64,000 nucleotides of DNA from DASSUW01 sp963849695 (GTDB lineage Bacteria > Actinomycetota > Thermoleophilia > Solirubrobacterales > Solirubrobacteraceae), in the NCBI GenBank assembly GCA_963849695.1, contig CAWKIT010000025.1, positions 1 to 64,000 of the forward strand, written 5' to 3'. Below are positions 62,753 to 64,000 of this stretch, in pieces. The notes under the pieces were generated by a model that worked only from the letters and a program-made list of their open reading frames with translations, was not told the origin of the DNA and made no database searches. Made by a program: the position numbers and the translations under genes. The number at the start of each line of letters is the position of its first letter. The stretch's first letter is position 1.

Positions 62753-63383
62753 GGTATTCGACCCGCTTGATGACCCGGGCGGGGGCGCCGGCGGCGATCG
62801 AGTAGGGCGGCACGTCGGTCGTCACGACCGAGTTGGCGCCCACCACGCTGCGGTCGCCGATCGTCACGCCGCTGGTGACCACCACGTTGACGCCGAGCCA
62901 CACGTTGTCGCCCAGGCGGGTCGGGCCCTTCGACGTGAACCCCTGCCACGGCACCGGCTTCTCGGGGTCGTCGAAGCGATGGTTGCCGTCGGTGACGAAG
63001 CAGCCGTTCGCGAGCATGCAGTGCTCGCCGATCTCCACCAGCTCGACCGCGGCCACCTGCACGCCTAGGTTCAGGAACGACCCGCCTCCGATCCTTATCC
63101 GCGCCGGCGCCTGCGCGGTCAGCCACACGTTCGGCTCGAGCAGCACGTGCTCGCCCAGCTCGAGCCGGCCCTCGCGCAGCATCTCCAGCACGTTGCCGTG
63201 CACCGGCCAGCGGCAGAACGCCCGCCGGCGCGCGAATTCGTAGTGGATCCGGGCCCGGGCCCACGGCAGCGAGCCGCGCTCGTACCAGCGCCATTTCTGC
63301 CACCAGAGCCTCAGATCGGCGGGGTCCAAGGCTTGAGCATGCCATGGGCAGCGCCTTGCAGGGCGTCGTAATACCGCGCGCAC
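62712..63383 (-). CDS. Left-handed beta-helix acyltransferase (LbH, WcaF/maltose acetyltransferase-like)
   Basis: About 220 residues with hexapeptide repeats: LELGEHVLLEPNVWLTAQAP, IRIGGGSFLNLGVQVAAVEL, IGEHCMLANGCFVTDGNHRF, LGDNVWLGVNVVVTSGVTIG, and SVVGANSVVTTDVPP.SIAAG. These coil into the trimeric beta-helix of O-acetyltransferases; the His in TDGNHRF is the likely base. It may acetylate surface glycans. The start is unsure: GTG at 63383 is used, TTG at 63329 is possible. The final residues (AAGFAPGADTRK) are encoded by the intergenic hairpin repeat. Confidence 0.85.
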   Translation of the reverse strand: MRAVLRRPARRCPWHAQALDPADLRLWWQKWRWYERGSLPWARARIHYEFARRRAFCRWPVHGNVLEMLREGRLELGEHVLLEPNVWLTAQAPARIRIGGGSFLNLGVQVAAVELVEIGEHCMLANGCFVTDGNHRFDDPEKPVPWQGFTSKGPTRLGDNVWLGVNVVVTSGVTIGDRSVVGANSVVTTDVPPYSIAAGAPARVIKRVEYPAAGFAPGADTRK

Positions 63384-63443
63384 CGGTTCCCGGAGTGTGA
63401 CTACCGGGTGACGATGGTCGAGGAACCCGGACCTAGGGAGGAC

Positions 63444-64000
63444 ATGAACTTGCGCCCGAGCCGCCTGCTGTTGTTCTGCATCTTTCTGCTGATTCCTGCT
63501 GCGCCCGCGTCGGCCGCCGTGCCGCACACCGTGCAGCCCGGCGAGACGCTGTGGTCGATCGCCGCCGCCAACAACCTGACGACGAGGACCGTGGCCGCCT
63601 ACAACGGCCTGTCCGAGGACGCGCAGGTGGTGCTCGGATCGACGATCCTGGTGCCGACGACGGTGGAGGGATACGCCGCGCTGCAGCAGGCCGGGCTCGT
63701 GCCGGCCGACCCGGCGCAGGCCACGGCGCCCACCACGACGACCACGACGGCCGCCCCGGCCGCCGCCGCCCCTGCCCCGCAGGGCGCCTACACGGTGCGA
63801 ACCGGCGACACCCTGTCCGCGCTCGCCGCCCAGACCGGGACGACGGTGGAGGCGATGGCGGCGATGAACGGCCTCGACCCGAACGGCCTCCTGCTCAGCG
63901 GCACCGTGCTCAAGCTGCCGGGCGGCGCTCCCGCCCCCGTGCAGTCGAGCACGCCCGAGCCGGCCACCCAGGTTGTCCCCGAAGCCGCGCCTGAGCCGAC
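63444..64000 (+). CDS. Secreted LysM-domain protein, cut by the window end
   Basis: ATG at 63444 follows AGGGAGGAC. The 185 residues visible contain a signal peptide (RLLLFCIFLLIPAAPASAAV), a LysM domain (HTVQPGETLWSIAAANNLTT, NGLSEDAQVVLGSTILVP), a Thr/Ala linker, a second LysM domain (YTVRTGDTLSALAAQTGTTV, NGLDPNGLLLSGTVLKLP) and the start of a Pro-rich linker. LysM binds peptidoglycan N-acetylglucosamine. A catalytic domain (transglycosylase, NlpC/P60 or peptidase) is expected beyond the window. Confidence 0.92.
   Translation, partial: MNLRPSRLLLFCIFLLIPAAPASAAVPHTVQPGETLWSIAAANNLTTRTVAAYNGLSEDAQVVLGSTILVPTTVEGYAALQQAGLVPADPAQATAPTTTTTTAAPAAAAPAPQGAYTVRTGDTLSALAAQTGTTVEAMAAMNGLDPNGLLLSGTVLKLPGGAPAPVQSSTPEPATQVVPEAAPEP

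Overview
GC-rich chromosomal DNA of an actinobacterium, most likely class Thermoleophilia (Solirubrobacterales or a relative). The evidence is indirect: strong GC bias, many GTG/TTG starts, GTGA/ATGA stop-start overlaps, Rex next to the t6A genes, a K+-independent membrane pyrophosphatase, an LPxTG protein, and a surface-protein tail ending in ARWRSVLVVSLIERPG. No 16S gene is present, so this is inference. I see no phage, insertion sequence, CRISPR array or replication origin.

Layout. 1-4.5 kb: the 3' part of a huge 22-residue-repeat surface protein whose frame is broken many times, then an odd fusion of a peptidoglycan-binding domain, a membrane helix and a catalytically degenerate serine-recombinase fold. 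4.5-18.7 kb: housekeeping genes (alpha/beta hydrolase, HrpA helicase, STAS protein, GH3 enzyme, thioredoxin-like protein, a heterodimeric ABC exporter, FKBP lipoprotein, tRNA-Gln, Crp-like regulator). 18.7-25 kb (minus strand): a tightly overlapped operon of two APC permeases with cytosolic tails, a 52-residue membrane peptide, two TrkA-type proteins and a ferredoxin-reductase-like enzyme, read here as K+ uptake of the KimA/Trk kind. 25-30.8 kb: a PAS-GAF-PP2C phosphatase, an isochorismatase-like hydrolase, the proton-pumping pyrophosphatase hppA and a DUF1844 gene. 30.4-35.3 kb (minus strand): DUF1844, carboxylate-amine ligase, rex, glutaredoxin, tsaD, rimI, tsaB and tsaE, almost all with overlapping start and stop codons.

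35.4-49.6 kb: a cell-surface polysaccharide locus with O-antigen-ligase-like protein, Wzm/Wzt exporter, at least five glycosyltransferases, two methyltransferases, a secreted glycosidase and an LPxTG protein. 49.7-56.7 kb: a histidine kinase coupled to a DUF2807 lipoprotein, a sigma-70 factor with a near-consensus promoter, a structured gap, two more glycosyltransferases and a secreted glycosidase. 56.7-64 kb: GNAT acetyltransferase, family 4 uracil-DNA glycosylase, a DUF2520-panC-panB pantothenate operon, a DUF47-pit phosphate uptake operon behind PHO-box-like repeats, an acyltransferase, and the start of a LysM protein.

Two themes run across the window. A dispersed extragenic repeat (a 30-bp box, sometimes with a hairpin) sits after genes at about 16.5, 28.1 and 55.2-55.6 kb. 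Outside the tandem repeat, five genes, three of them glycosyltransferases, are each intact except for single-base insertions. This looks more like insertion-biased sequence error than decay, although real loss or phase variation is not excluded.
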